NCBI RefSeq assembly: GCF_027744825.2 | Contig: NC_071335.1 | Span: forward strand, 15,380,501-15,444,500 | From: Synchiropus splendidus | Lineage: Eukaryota; Chordata; Actinopteri; Syngnathiformes; Callionymidae | DNA: 64,000 bases | Reading direction: 5' to 3' | In this document: positions 25,701 to 36,215 of the stretch, in pieces | Layout: each line of letters opens with the position of its first letter | Numbering within the stretch: position 1 is the first letter of the stretch | Program-made: the position numbers and the translations under genes | Notes under the pieces: generated by a model | Databases searched by the model: none | The model's input: the letters and a program-made list of their open reading frames with translations, nothing else | Told to the model about the DNA's origin: nothing

Positions 25701-28700
25701 GAACCGACTGGCTTCAACATGAACACTAGTTTCCTTCTCCTTCGCCGCAACTCCAGTTTCCAGTGCGCGCAGGTCTATAACATGCCAGAGAAACAGGTCA
25801 GCGCTGTCGTGAGCATGAAAGGGATCAAAGGACAATTCACCTTCCACCAGGCGTCACCGTTTGATGTGACCGAGATCCGGCTGGAGTTGGAGAACCTGCA
25901 GAGCAAAGTCGGCCCTTTTCATGTGCACCATTTCCCTGTTCCGTATTCCTTAGCATCCGTCGAGTGTTCAAATGATAACGTAGGAGGACACTGGAATCCT
26001 TTCAATGTTGATACTAGTGATCCCTCTTACCCCAAAGTGCCTGGATCAACTCATGACCGCTATGAAATTGGTGACCTCAGCGCAAAGCATTTGTCACTTG
26101 CTGGTAAGAACAGAACCACAGAGATGTTCACCGACTTCAACCTTCCTCTTTTTGGGAAGAACAGCATTGTCGGTCGCTCAGTTGTGATACATCGACCTGA
26201 TGGATCCAGGTACGTGTGCGCCTCCATCGGATACCCCGGCGAAGTGGTCGTTGGTCGGGCAAGATTTGAGAACCTTGTGGTGGGTGAGATTGTGTTCATA
26301 CAGCAGAAAAACAACCCGCAGTCTGACGTCTCTATCTTCGTGGATCTGTCCTATGGAAATCCATCAATGGCTGGAACAAAAAACCACAACTGGCATATTC
26401 ACACTTACCCCATCAGCTCCGAGCGGGATGATGAGGAAAATCACTGCAACACTGCCAGAGGGCACTGGAACCCCTTTAACGTTGACACAGCAAACCCAAA
26501 CTACACTAGTCACTGTGGCCCTTCCTCCCCATTAGCCTGTGAGGTGGGAGATCTCTCCAACAAACATTCCACAGTCAACCTAGACACTGCAGTAGGTGGA
26601 TTTGGAGCAAAGAACTTCTTCACTGATGTCTTCTTGTGGCTACCTCCATCTGGCGCAATCGGCCGATCTGTGGTCATTCATGAGGCAGAGGGAGGCGGTC
26701 CGAGGGTTGCGTGTGCCAACATAACTGAGGTTCAGATCCCTAAAGTGAGCTCAGGTAATTGGCACGGGCCGGGACAATCCGACGGACAAATCCAGTTCTC
26801 ACAGTCGATCCCAGGGGGCCCGACAATCATAGATATCTCCCTGACAAATCTGAATAATTCAGCGGACAGCTACTACATTGGTGTGCTCCCTCTCAAACCC
26901 GGCAGCACTGACCCCTGCTCTAGTGCGGAGATTCAGGGTCGCTACAATCCCCGTGGCTGGAACATATCAGAGTCCCCAGAGCCTGGCAGTGGAACTGTTG
27001 ACCAGTATCAAGTTGGAGATCTGGCTGGAAAATTTGGGTTGATTAAAGACTTGGACCAAATAGTTAAACAGTTTGTTGACCAATACCTACCTATAACTGG
27101 GCCCCGCAGCATCGCTGGACGGTCCGTGGTGATTAACAACAGAAATGGATCAAGGTGAGGAATCGTTTTTTATATCACGTCTGGATATGTTCACCCTCTC
27201 TTAAAATGTTACTGTTGAAGGTAGTTTAGCCAACCTTGTTGCATTTAACTCATGATGGTACAAAATATGAATTTACTTGGTCATTGGGAAAAGGGTAGAA
27301 CGGACCACCTGGGTCACGTATGATTTATGCAAAGAAAGAAGAGGTTAGCCGGGGCCACAGATAAACTTAGAACAGCCTTTGTGTTGAGTTCATATCCTCG
27401 GATCATGCGTGATTCCCAGTCGCATGAAGTCGACATGGATCAGTCGATTCCTTGTATCTCACAGAATTTTTCTACATGACCTTAGTGGGTGAAAGGACAG
27501 TACTGGAGTGACTAGGCTTAACTGATTCTGATTCTGATTTTATAAAGTTGCCAAAACAAGGCTATTCAAAATGATTCATAAAACAAGAAAGAAGCATCTA
27601 CAGTAACTCATATATAGTGTCTCATACTTCCTAGGTGTCGTTGCTCATTTACCCAACATAGAGGAAAACAAAAACATTGTTAGCGGCATGTGTTCTGAAT
27701 GCTGTGTTTGACAGATACACGTGGTGAATGTGTCACAGAATTGTGTTGTTGGCAGAGAGATGCATATGATTAATGGATTAGAATGCGATCCATGAGGATT
27801 TGAGTCTTTAATCTGGTCCATTATTTGCTGTAGAATTCGCTGTACGACCATCTCCGCTCAGACTAACCCAGGTGGGCACTGGACTCTTGCCAAAGCTGTT
27901 TTCAACGGCGTGGTGGAGGGGAACATTACCCTGGTAAGAAGAAGTGACTGCACAATCTGACACCTCTGTTCCCGACCGCCACCTCAATAATCTGGTGGTG
28001 GCTCGAGCTAGTTGCACAAGATAATGTTGCTACACCAATCAGGATCCAAAACACATTTTGAAATGAAAAAAAAAGACAGCAGAAAATTGTCTCTTAAATA
28101 ATGGGGTTACACAAACACACGTTATCTGTTGCACGTAGCTCGCAGTCATGGCATGCAAATGCTGACGGTGAAAGGTGAATGGAGGAACCTGTGTTTGTGT
28201 TCCACTTTTCAGACAAAACAGAACACAGCAGCACAGACCTCTGCCAAGAAACACATGGCACATTTTCTTATATTCAAAAAACTTTCATAACCCACCCAAC
28301 CTTGCTAGAACAATGCTAGAACAGCCACGTTCCAGAGCAGTTGCAGTCTTTCATGAAAGTCACTTGAAAGTTACTTATTTTGTTGATTCGACTGTGTGCT
28401 GTATTTTTAAAGAAACGTTTACAACCAACACACCCCATAGTAACCATCCCATTATGACCTGACACATTTTTGCTTTTTTAAATCATCTGTTTCATTTCAT
28501 TCATTTATAACTGAGAACATTCAGAACTTAGTTTCATGTTATACACATGAGAGTTCTGATTCATAGTAAGGTGACTAATACTGAACACTGGTCAAATGTG
28601 CTTGAGGTGAGGGCTGCTTTTATATACTATTATATATCAATCTATTACATATCAAAATGCAGTATTTTATCCCCAGTACAGAATTGAAAAATTGAAGACA

Positions 28701-31700
28701 ACAGAGAGGCGAGATAAGAATCAGTTGCTTTCCTTTCATGTCCTTTGTATCAGCAGAGCAGCCACAAAAGCTGCCACAAAAACATGACACTGTACCTCTG
28801 CTGGCCAGACACTAACTGAATTCATTATCTCAAACACGGGGCGGCAGGAGAAGGAATGGATAGCTGAGAGAAATATGGTAGCCTGCACACGTGATCCGCT
28901 TGTAAAGGTTTAACCCACTAGTCTAGACGTCTAGTCGCCACCTAATGGATGAGGCAGCAATCCCAGCTTGCCAGCAGAGAACATGACCATATACGATGTC
29001 ACACTCTGTTGGATATGTCTTCATGCTAACACATTTTCACCTCACAGCGGCAGCAGATGGTTCCCAGAGGGGCCAGCCACGACACAACCTTGGAGGTGGA
29101 CCTTCGTTCAGCCACAAGACAGGTAAAGACACAAGAAGACATGACCAAGATTAAAGTTAACCTACTTATGAAAGCTTGACTTCTCCATTCCAACAACCAC
29201 GCCCATTTCACTCTTTCACCGCAGTACAATATCTTCCCAGCTTCCCTAACTCTGCCTCCAAACCTGTCCAAATGAGCGGTCTACCTTATACTGTACATTC
29301 ATATCTGAAACATTTACCTTTGACTTTTCTAACTCCACCTCCTGCCTTGTTAGCATGCTGAATAATGTGATTTCTTTTAGATGGCAGAAGCGACATTGTT
29401 CATCCAAAGCCAAAGAGTAGGCAACAGCAGCACTTGCAGTGGCCTGTCGGAGACATTCAATCCCTTCAACATGACATCAAAGGTGACGTAGCATTAACAT
29501 TTTCTTTATCATGGATTTTGATGTATCATATTACGTGAAATATATCCCAAAATACAGAAGCAAGAGCAAGCTGAAGTATTTCATTGGACAACAGAAAACT
29601 TGCCAGTGGTGTGACTTCTTTAGTGGTTGTGATCAATTCTGTTTCTGCATTTCTCTTCCGCTTCAGAACTTCACCTGTTCACTGGAGAAGCCCTTCGCCT
29701 GTATTTTGGGGGAGCTTTCTGGAAGACATGGCGACATCAGCCTCACACAGAGACAGTTGATTATTGACAACAGGCTCCAACTCATCGGGGATAATACCAG
29801 TATGTTTGTTTGTCAATCATTCAAACTGAATTCAGAAGTAAAGCGTAATGTTGACTCATCATACTTACGTAACCGCACATACACTCTCACATACACATAC
29901 AGGAAGTGAGTAGTCTTAGAAAAGAAGCTCACACTTCCCTTTCCTAAACAGCCCCAGCGCCCTCCTGGGGGTGCCCTAGGCCTCCACCCATTTGTAAATA
30001 CTCACTTATCACTTCACCGGTGTTCCAAACGCATGGTGTCTGGCTGATATGGAGAAGTCATGATTTGAGAGAAACACATCAGCATCTCAGCGTCTCCCAT
30101 CTTGTAGCTTGATCTTTGAGCATGCGATGAGAGTTTCTGAGAGGTGACCAGTAAATCAAGAACACTGTCTTTTGGCTCAGCTCTTTGATGCCAATGCAGA
30201 GTGTTGTATTCAAGACCAAATAAACCAAGACTAAAGCATACACAGACCAGGTACAAGACCAAGACTTTGAAGTCAAGTTGCGGCCGAGACCAGTGAGAGG
30301 GGAAACCATTTCAGTTCCATCCTCGGGTTACAGCAGCAGTCCTTATGTGATTTTGGCACAATAGATGGTGAAGGAAGGAATGAAAATGGAGCTGAGAATC
30401 ATCATTACTAAATGGTTTCAAAGTGATCGAAACACCTGCAATAAGATGCTTGAAACTATGTTATTAAATGTCTGCGTAGACTGTCTAGGCTTTGGAAATT
30501 GGAATAATTAGAGTTAAAATGAACCTGAAACAACGCAGAAAGCAGAGCCACGAACCCAAATGAAGCCTCACAGTTTTGTTGTGGCAGACTAGAAGGAAGT
30601 GAATAACTGTAATCTGTTCTCAAATTGAAATGAATGTGCTTCTGCTGTGAGGTTGGAAAAGTTAATGAGCTGTTTGGGTACATTTGATGTGTGTCCTGTT
30701 TTAGCCGCTTCTGTATTGGTTCATATCTAGGATTTTAAGAAGGCAGCCATGATTTTAATTCTTAAGCACCCAGAGGACACACAATAAACAGGTTTTGCTG
30801 GTCTGTTCGCAGTCGTCCACAGAGCCATCGTGCTGAAGAATGGCACCGACATCATCGCCTGTGCTGACATCGTTCCAGAGTCTCCATCAGCGGATCAGAC
30901 TTTTCCCACAGTGAGAATGTTTAGCCGGTAAGCTGTAGAAATCACTGTCAAAGAGCTGCAAGGCCTCCCTAATATTGTCATGGATATTTTCAGCAACAGG
31001 ATGTCGGTCCATTCTTTCTTGGCAAGTGAATACAGACGAGCAAGTTTTATTAATATATATAAAACAATATTAAACCGGCTTTTCCACATGCTTCAACTAC
31101 ATCAACTTAAACATGATGTTTTAATATTTGCTCATGTGTAAACTATCTCGATCGTGCCCCAGAGAAAGTGGCTAATGAAAATAACCCTGACACATATTAT
31201 TGGAGGTGTTAATTGACAAAGGCAAACTACAAATTTCTTCCATTCATTGGGTCCTTCTCAAGATGGAGGAAGATATTTGACAAACTAGACAAGAAAAACA
31301 TGGATTTTTTTTTCTCATTGTGAAGTTGTCCATTTATGAAGAAACCTTAGGAAGGGCAAATTCAGCTGTTTCAAAGATATGTGGTGAACAGGCGCCTACT
31401 AGTGGTCAGTTTGAAAACTGTATTCTATTCCTTAATACTGCACATTTGAATATAAAATCCGAATTATCTGCGATCTATTACGGACGAAAGGTATATCACT
31501 GGATGACATGGAAATTAATGCATTTTGAGGAGGTAAATGGAGGAAAAAAAGGAATGAAAATGTCAGATATAAGATATAAAAGAAACAGTCGTCAATGTTA
31601 TCCATCTTTTGAAATACAGAACGTGGCCCGGCCGGTGCCGTTGGACTGTGGCGCAACACCTTGTTGCCCATACTGAATTCCACTGTTTCTTTTTCAGTTA

Positions 31701-34298
31701 TGGTTTTCGGAAGAGGGTTGCTGACATCGTTCAGGTCGATTTGCAGAGAGTCACCATCCTCGGAGATTCCCCTGAGCGTGCGGCTAATGGGGCATGCCAA
31801 AAGGTCACCTTCATGATATCTGGTACGTTTCACTATCTGGAAGATAGAGAAGAAAGAGTTTCAGGTTTCCTTTGACAGCGAATTTTCACAAAAAGTCATT
31901 GTGTTAGCAGCTGATGAGAGACCGGACAACAACGTAAAGTGGTCGTCCTATCGGCCTGGTTCTGTCACTATACTACAGAAAAAAAAGAAGATAAAAGATC
32001 AATGACTATCCTTCTAGTTCACCCCAACGTTATTATAGAAATCACAATATGAGTATGCAGTAGAAATCTTGGGGGCCTGAATTTTATTATTCAACAACCA
32101 TATCTTGTTATTTATTTGTCGGACTCGCTGCCCCAGTTGGTTGTGGTGTGAGCTCAGGTTGTGCTCACAAGACAATGAATGACTATGGGCATCGAAAATC
32201 TTATCCCCTAACCATAAAAATGACTCAGTAATTTGACGCAGCACCTGAGTGTCCCTGTGTATCGCTTTCAGTCCATGCCTGTGTCCAAGACTGAAACAAA
32301 GAGGCACCTGTGGAGATTTCACACAGTTGAGCAGAGGAGTGTTTTTATCCACTCAGACTGCCTCCTATAGCTATCAAGATAAACACTGTAGACCCTGATG
32401 CACACTGGAGAGTTGGGAGAGTTAAGTGAACATTCTGTTCTCTGCCCAGCCTCTGGTCTTTAACAAGTTATATTTAGAATTTAAAGAAAATAGAAAGAAA
32501 TAATAAAAATGCTAAATAACAATCAGTTTTACAGATTCATGCTAACCTAACCACAGGTCCACACGTCCGTCATAATTTGGAAATATTCTTTAGATTTGTC
32601 AGTTCATTCTGGTTACTCGTGTCACCACAAGCACACTCCAAAACGTTTTCAAAACAATGCTTGACTCCCATCCAAGAATGAAACTTCCTCATTATTCAAG
32701 TTGTGTGTCCACAGGCCGTGCCAAAAGAAGCATTTATAGAACATTGTTAAGCTTTCAGTCACCGGTCTTTCTCAAACGTTCCACCCACTTGGCATGGGAT
32801 GAACACTAAAGATGAATTTTTGATTTAGTAGTCCAGTCAGTCCAGTGTGTGGAACTATGCGTAAACAGAACGGTGAGGTGAGGTGAGGTGAGTGTGGTGT
32901 CAGTCACACAAAACCAGTGTAACCAAATGACACCATTTGTGTTAAGTTTGCCAGGACCTGGTTGAGCAGTATTTGTCAGGACTCCACTCCCACTGTTTTG
33001 TTAAAAATTAAAAAGGGCTTCATTGGTGTTTGTTTGAATTTGGTGTAGGAAGTCCAACAAAACAAGCATACAGAGGTTAACATTTGACTCTAAACTGTCC
33101 ACAGGTGTGAGTGGTTGTCTGTCTGTATGTACACAATGATGGACTGCTGTCCAGGGTGTCCCTTGCCAGCTACAAGGCCTTGCTGTCCCCAACTTGTGAT
33201 CTGATTGGGTATCGCAACTATCCATCGGCTATATGTGCCTGTTCACTCAGAGTGCACCTGCGCCTGCACTGTTGCTGCTGAAGGCCTTGGACTGAATTCA
33301 TTCGTCCTGGCAATGCAAGCTACTGTTGTTGAACCTAGAAAAACAACATTAGGGAATACTATGACATGAATATGATTATTATACATATTATATATAATAT
33401 ATTTTGGGAAAATACATTAAAATGAAATATGCTCATGATTTCTCATCACCACTGGTCCCTAGAAGTATATTGTTCATATTGCTTCATATTAGGTCTCCAT
33501 ATTTCAAAAACCAAAGTCTAATATCAAATACACAAACAAATGGCGCTCAGTGTTTGTATCCTAATTTTGACTCATTATTTTCAAGAAGAAACAGACAAAC
33601 AAATTCAACACTGGCTGCTGACCCCTCAAATAATTATCTGCCGCATTGCTTTGAGCATGAAGGAAAGATCAGTCAGTGATACAAACACAGGTTAAATACC
33701 TAAAATATAAAGAATACCGACATACCGACTTGTATTCTACCACATTAATAATTCTGGGAAACATAACAAGTTGTAATAGTATTTGTGACAGTACCCAGAC
33801 CTAAAGAAACAAACAAAAACTAGACTAGTTCAAGTGTTAGTGTGCTTACAGTAATCATTTATTTGTCTGTTTCTTCAATGAATTCTCTTGCCTTGTAATA
33901 TACATCCTATTTAGTATTTTTTATTTTCAAACAAAACACTGCTATTGATGAAACTTGTCAGGCAAAAACTGAAACAATTTCATGCTTGCTTTGCTTTTAA
34001 AGGGGACGTCAATGAGGAACTTCTGAGGTCAGTGAAAACAAGTGAACAGATGGGGCCCTACAAGGAGTCCGACTCATGCACTAGTAAGTATCTCACATGG
34101 AGTACTGTTAACAGTCCATAACATCAATTAGACTTTGTGCCGATGGACTCTCTTGCATTTCAGTAGTGTCTTATTGCACCAGTAATAACTTGGAAAACTG
34201 TCATTCTGTTAGGAAACGCAGGTCTGCGGATGGTGGCAACAAATTCCCTCATTGGCCTGATGTTCGCCATCTCCATCATGCTGCCATTCTACCGATGA
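22744..34298 (+). CDS. Extracellular copper-only SOD-repeat protein, GPI-anchored or membrane-tailed, about 980 aa
   Basis: Ten coding exons: 22744-22804, 25090-27154, 27834-27933, 29048-29122, 29381-29482, 29667-29799, 30813-30927, 31698-31822, 34003-34083, 34213-34298. All junctions are GT-AG and keep frame, giving 2,943 bases including TGA. Residues 1 to about 25 form a signal peptide. Several SOD-like repeats follow. Repeat A has copper-ligand positions His298, His300, His321 and His388; repeat B has His456, His458, His479 and His551. Both keep the disulfide cysteines and the catalytic-type arginine, but lack the two histidines that bind only zinc in ordinary Cu/Zn SOD. Repeat C (about 580-720) and repeat D (about 768-870) have lost the copper histidines but keep the cysteine pair. 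Residues 959-980 are a hydrophobic tail ending Phe-Tyr-Arg, fitting a GPI signal. Sequons are numerous. This matches the copper-only SOD-repeat (CSRP) class. Expected role: superoxide dismutation at or outside the cell surface by repeats A and B. An alternative in-frame start is Met8 (22765). Confidence 0.88.
22805..25089 (+). other. Intron 1 of the SOD-repeat gene
   Basis: A 2.3-kb AT-rich intron with donor GTGAGT and acceptor CTCGCTCAG. I see no exon inside. Around 24440-24620 it holds a degraded copy of a common fish interspersed repeat, listed separately. Confidence 0.7.
24440..24620 (+). repeat. Common fish interspersed repeat, degraded copy in intron 1 of the SOD-repeat gene
   Basis: TCCCACTGTCCAAAAACAAG followed by a GTCTGTTAGTCTGACTGTAT block matches the middle of the same family as the repeat at 5980-6190, on the opposite strand. 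Confidence 0.4.
25090..27154 (+). CDS. Giant exon 2 of the SOD-repeat gene, carrying both intact copper sites
   Basis: This 2,065-base exon encodes residues 21-709 with no intron. It runs from just after the signal peptide to near the end of the third SOD-like repeat. The first 240 or so residues are a degenerate SOD-like region without the copper motif. Next come a block with His-Val-His and Gly-His-Trp-Asn-Pro, and a second block with Trp-His-Ile-His and the same Gly-His-Trp-Asn-Pro. Each copper block is closed by Gly-Arg-Ser-Val-Val-Ile-His. The third block keeps the scaffold but reads Gly-Arg-Tyr-Asn-Pro, and its closing motif ends in Asn instead of His. The exon starts at a CTCGCTCAG acceptor and ends AG|GTGAGG; without splicing a TGA follows at once. 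All the inactive C-terminal part of the gene is, by contrast, split into short exons. Confidence 0.9.
32872..32891. repeat. (GGTGA)4 in intron 8 of the SOD-repeat gene
   Basis: Four exact pentamer units followed by GTGTGGTGT. Confidence 0.8.
33073..33200 (+). repeat. Common fish interspersed repeat, partial copy in intron 8 of the SOD-repeat gene
   Basis: GACTCTAAACTGTCC, GTGAGTGGTTGTCTGTCTGT and ATGGACTGCTGTCCAGGGTG occur in family order. It is the downstream half of the family listed at 5980-6190. Confidence 0.5.
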
Positions 34299-34567
34299 CT
34301 TCTTCATTTGTGGCAGCCATGAGATGAAGGTTCATGGATCCTTATTTTTTAATATGAATTTAAAAGTTATATTTTCCTGTGCAAATTCTGGGTTTTGTAT
34401 AAATCAAAATTGGGTTTCGACTGCTTCACTGCTCCTTAACTGTTGTACAATCTTTAAAAGTGGCATGAAGTCACTGTCTTACATTCCGGTATTTTGACTT
34501 CTGGTCGTATAACTGCACTGTTGGTTTTAATTGTGTTGTTTTTCATCTTTCAACATGTTGTCATTGA

Positions 34568-34573
34568 AATAAA
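34568..34573 (+). terminator. Polyadenylation signal of the SOD-repeat gene
   Basis: An AATAAA hexamer lies 270 bases after the TGA, followed by a TG/T-rich stretch. It gives a 3' UTR of about 290 bases. Confidence 0.65.
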
Positions 34574-35330
34574 TATGTTTTGTAATCCAGTCTGAGTGAC
34601 ATCAGAGTCTGATATAGTCCCAATCATTTCACATTCTTATACAACTGACAGAGGGCAGTAACTAAATATAAAAACCTTTTCTTAACCAGTTAATGGGAGG
34701 GTGGCGCAATTGCTGTGTCAGGATTTATCATTCTGTTCTTACGTTCTGTTCGATTATTCATATTCTCAGGAAGACTGACGACTTTAGTGCAATGTTCAAC
34801 AAAAGTCTAAGACTAATAGGTTATGTATCCAATTTCTAATTGAACGCATTTTCGAATTTTATAATACTTTGTATTAGTTTAAAAGTCAAATGTTCCAGTG
34901 TACGGAGTGCACAATTATTTCATAAACATGGACAGACTTTAGAAAAGAGGCAAGTACTAAGTGATACCTCAAAACAAGACAATTTTTCGACTTTTCTGTA
35001 GCACTAAGCTTCAGGCTTGAATCCAGTTGAGGAAACACTGGGTTTACGGGGTTCATACGTGGTTCCCTTGAGGCTTGGATGGGTTTCTTCCAGAGGTGAA
35101 TTGGTGTCTGTTGTCCTGGAGTACGAGCATGCAAAGGACTGAACATAAAGCTTTAAGATCTGCAACAGAGTGTGAAATTCTAACTGCTGCTGTTCAGGCA
35201 ATGTAACTATAACCTTATATTTGATGATTAACCACGCATTCCAAGCTACAAGTTACACTTTCGATATTATTAAAAAATAATCATGACTCATTTTGTGTTG
35301 CGAAAAAAATAAATTGTTTATAGGAAAGAG
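34574..35330. other. Intergenic stretch between the SOD-repeat gene and the xpnpep1 upstream region
   Basis: AT-rich and without recognisable genes or repeats on either strand. The short open frames here (under 90 codons) are not supported by codon pattern or splice context. Confidence 0.6.
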
Positions 35331-35370
35331 GCGCGTCTGCTTCCCGCCTCGACCACTGGAGGAGACGGTG

Positions 35371-35390
35371 GTCACGTGATTGTGACGTCA
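35371..35390. promoter_or_regulatory. E-box (CACGTG) next to a palindromic CRE (TGACGTCA)
   Basis: CACGTG lies at 35373-35378 and TGACGTCA at 35383-35390, inside a CpG-bearing stretch (about 35330-35680) that stands out from the AT-rich surroundings. It sits 0.8 kb upstream of the xpnpep1 ATG. It may be a distal promoter or an alternative first-exon promoter of xpnpep1. No conserved protein was recognised here. Confidence 0.4.
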
Positions 35391-35951
35391 CATGTGACAT
35401 GGCAGCCTCCTGTTTTGTAAATTGACACAAGGTCCGATTGGTAAAAGGAAGGCTTGATTTTCTTCGACCGCGGACCCGTATTGTGAGCCCAAACTGTCTG
35501 GTGAATATCTGGCGTTACCTTGGTTGCACGCGGAGTACTTTTTTGGTCGGGTGAAACCGTTTTTGGAGGGTCTTTGATCGGTTTGTCTGTGCCACATAGC
35601 GAAATCTTGAGTCTGTTTTGATGACGACGGCGGATCGTCCCGAGTCTGCAGCTCCCTTAGCTGGGCTGTAGCGAGCCAGCGCTGTTGTGGAACTGCTTTA
35701 AATGTAACAAGATCACGCCGCCAGGTTTATTCACATCTTGCTACCACACCCACTTCAGAAAGCGGTGACCAGTTATCGTTTTGGCCTGTTGTCAACAATG
35801 AATCACCAGGTCCCTAAAATTCACTCCTCAGAATCGTAACTCATTTTATATGTCACGTTACCAATTCTAAATGAGCAGATACTAGATTCAGTGTTTATTT
35901 CCCATTTTTAATTCAGTAGAAGCCAAAATTGTAAACAACAGCTGCGGTCAG

Positions 35952-35995
35952 CCAATCGGAGAGTTGAGTGGGGGGCAAAGCTGAGTTTCGATTGG
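35952..35995. promoter_or_regulatory. Paired inverted CCAAT boxes, likely xpnpep1 proximal promoter
   Basis: CCAAT at 35952-35956 and its reverse, ATTGG, at 35991-35995 lie about 220-265 bases before the xpnpep1 start codon. Paired CCAAT (NF-Y) sites without a TATA box are typical of housekeeping promoters, as expected for aminopeptidase P. No TATA box is evident nearby. Confidence 0.45.
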
Positions 35996-36215
35996 TCGGT
36001 GCCAGTTCTACGGCTTCCGTAGTTACGATTGCCTACGATCTTTCTTACCCAGTCATCACAGTTATGAAAGTTGGTCAAAGAGCAGTTTATTTCACTCATT
36101 CAATCATTACCTTGCATCCATGGTCGAATTGCGTAGTCAGCATAGAGGGTTAAAATCCAGGTGAGATATCGCACGCAGGTAGATCCGAGTCCTGTTGTGC
36201 ACACAGCGTCTGACC

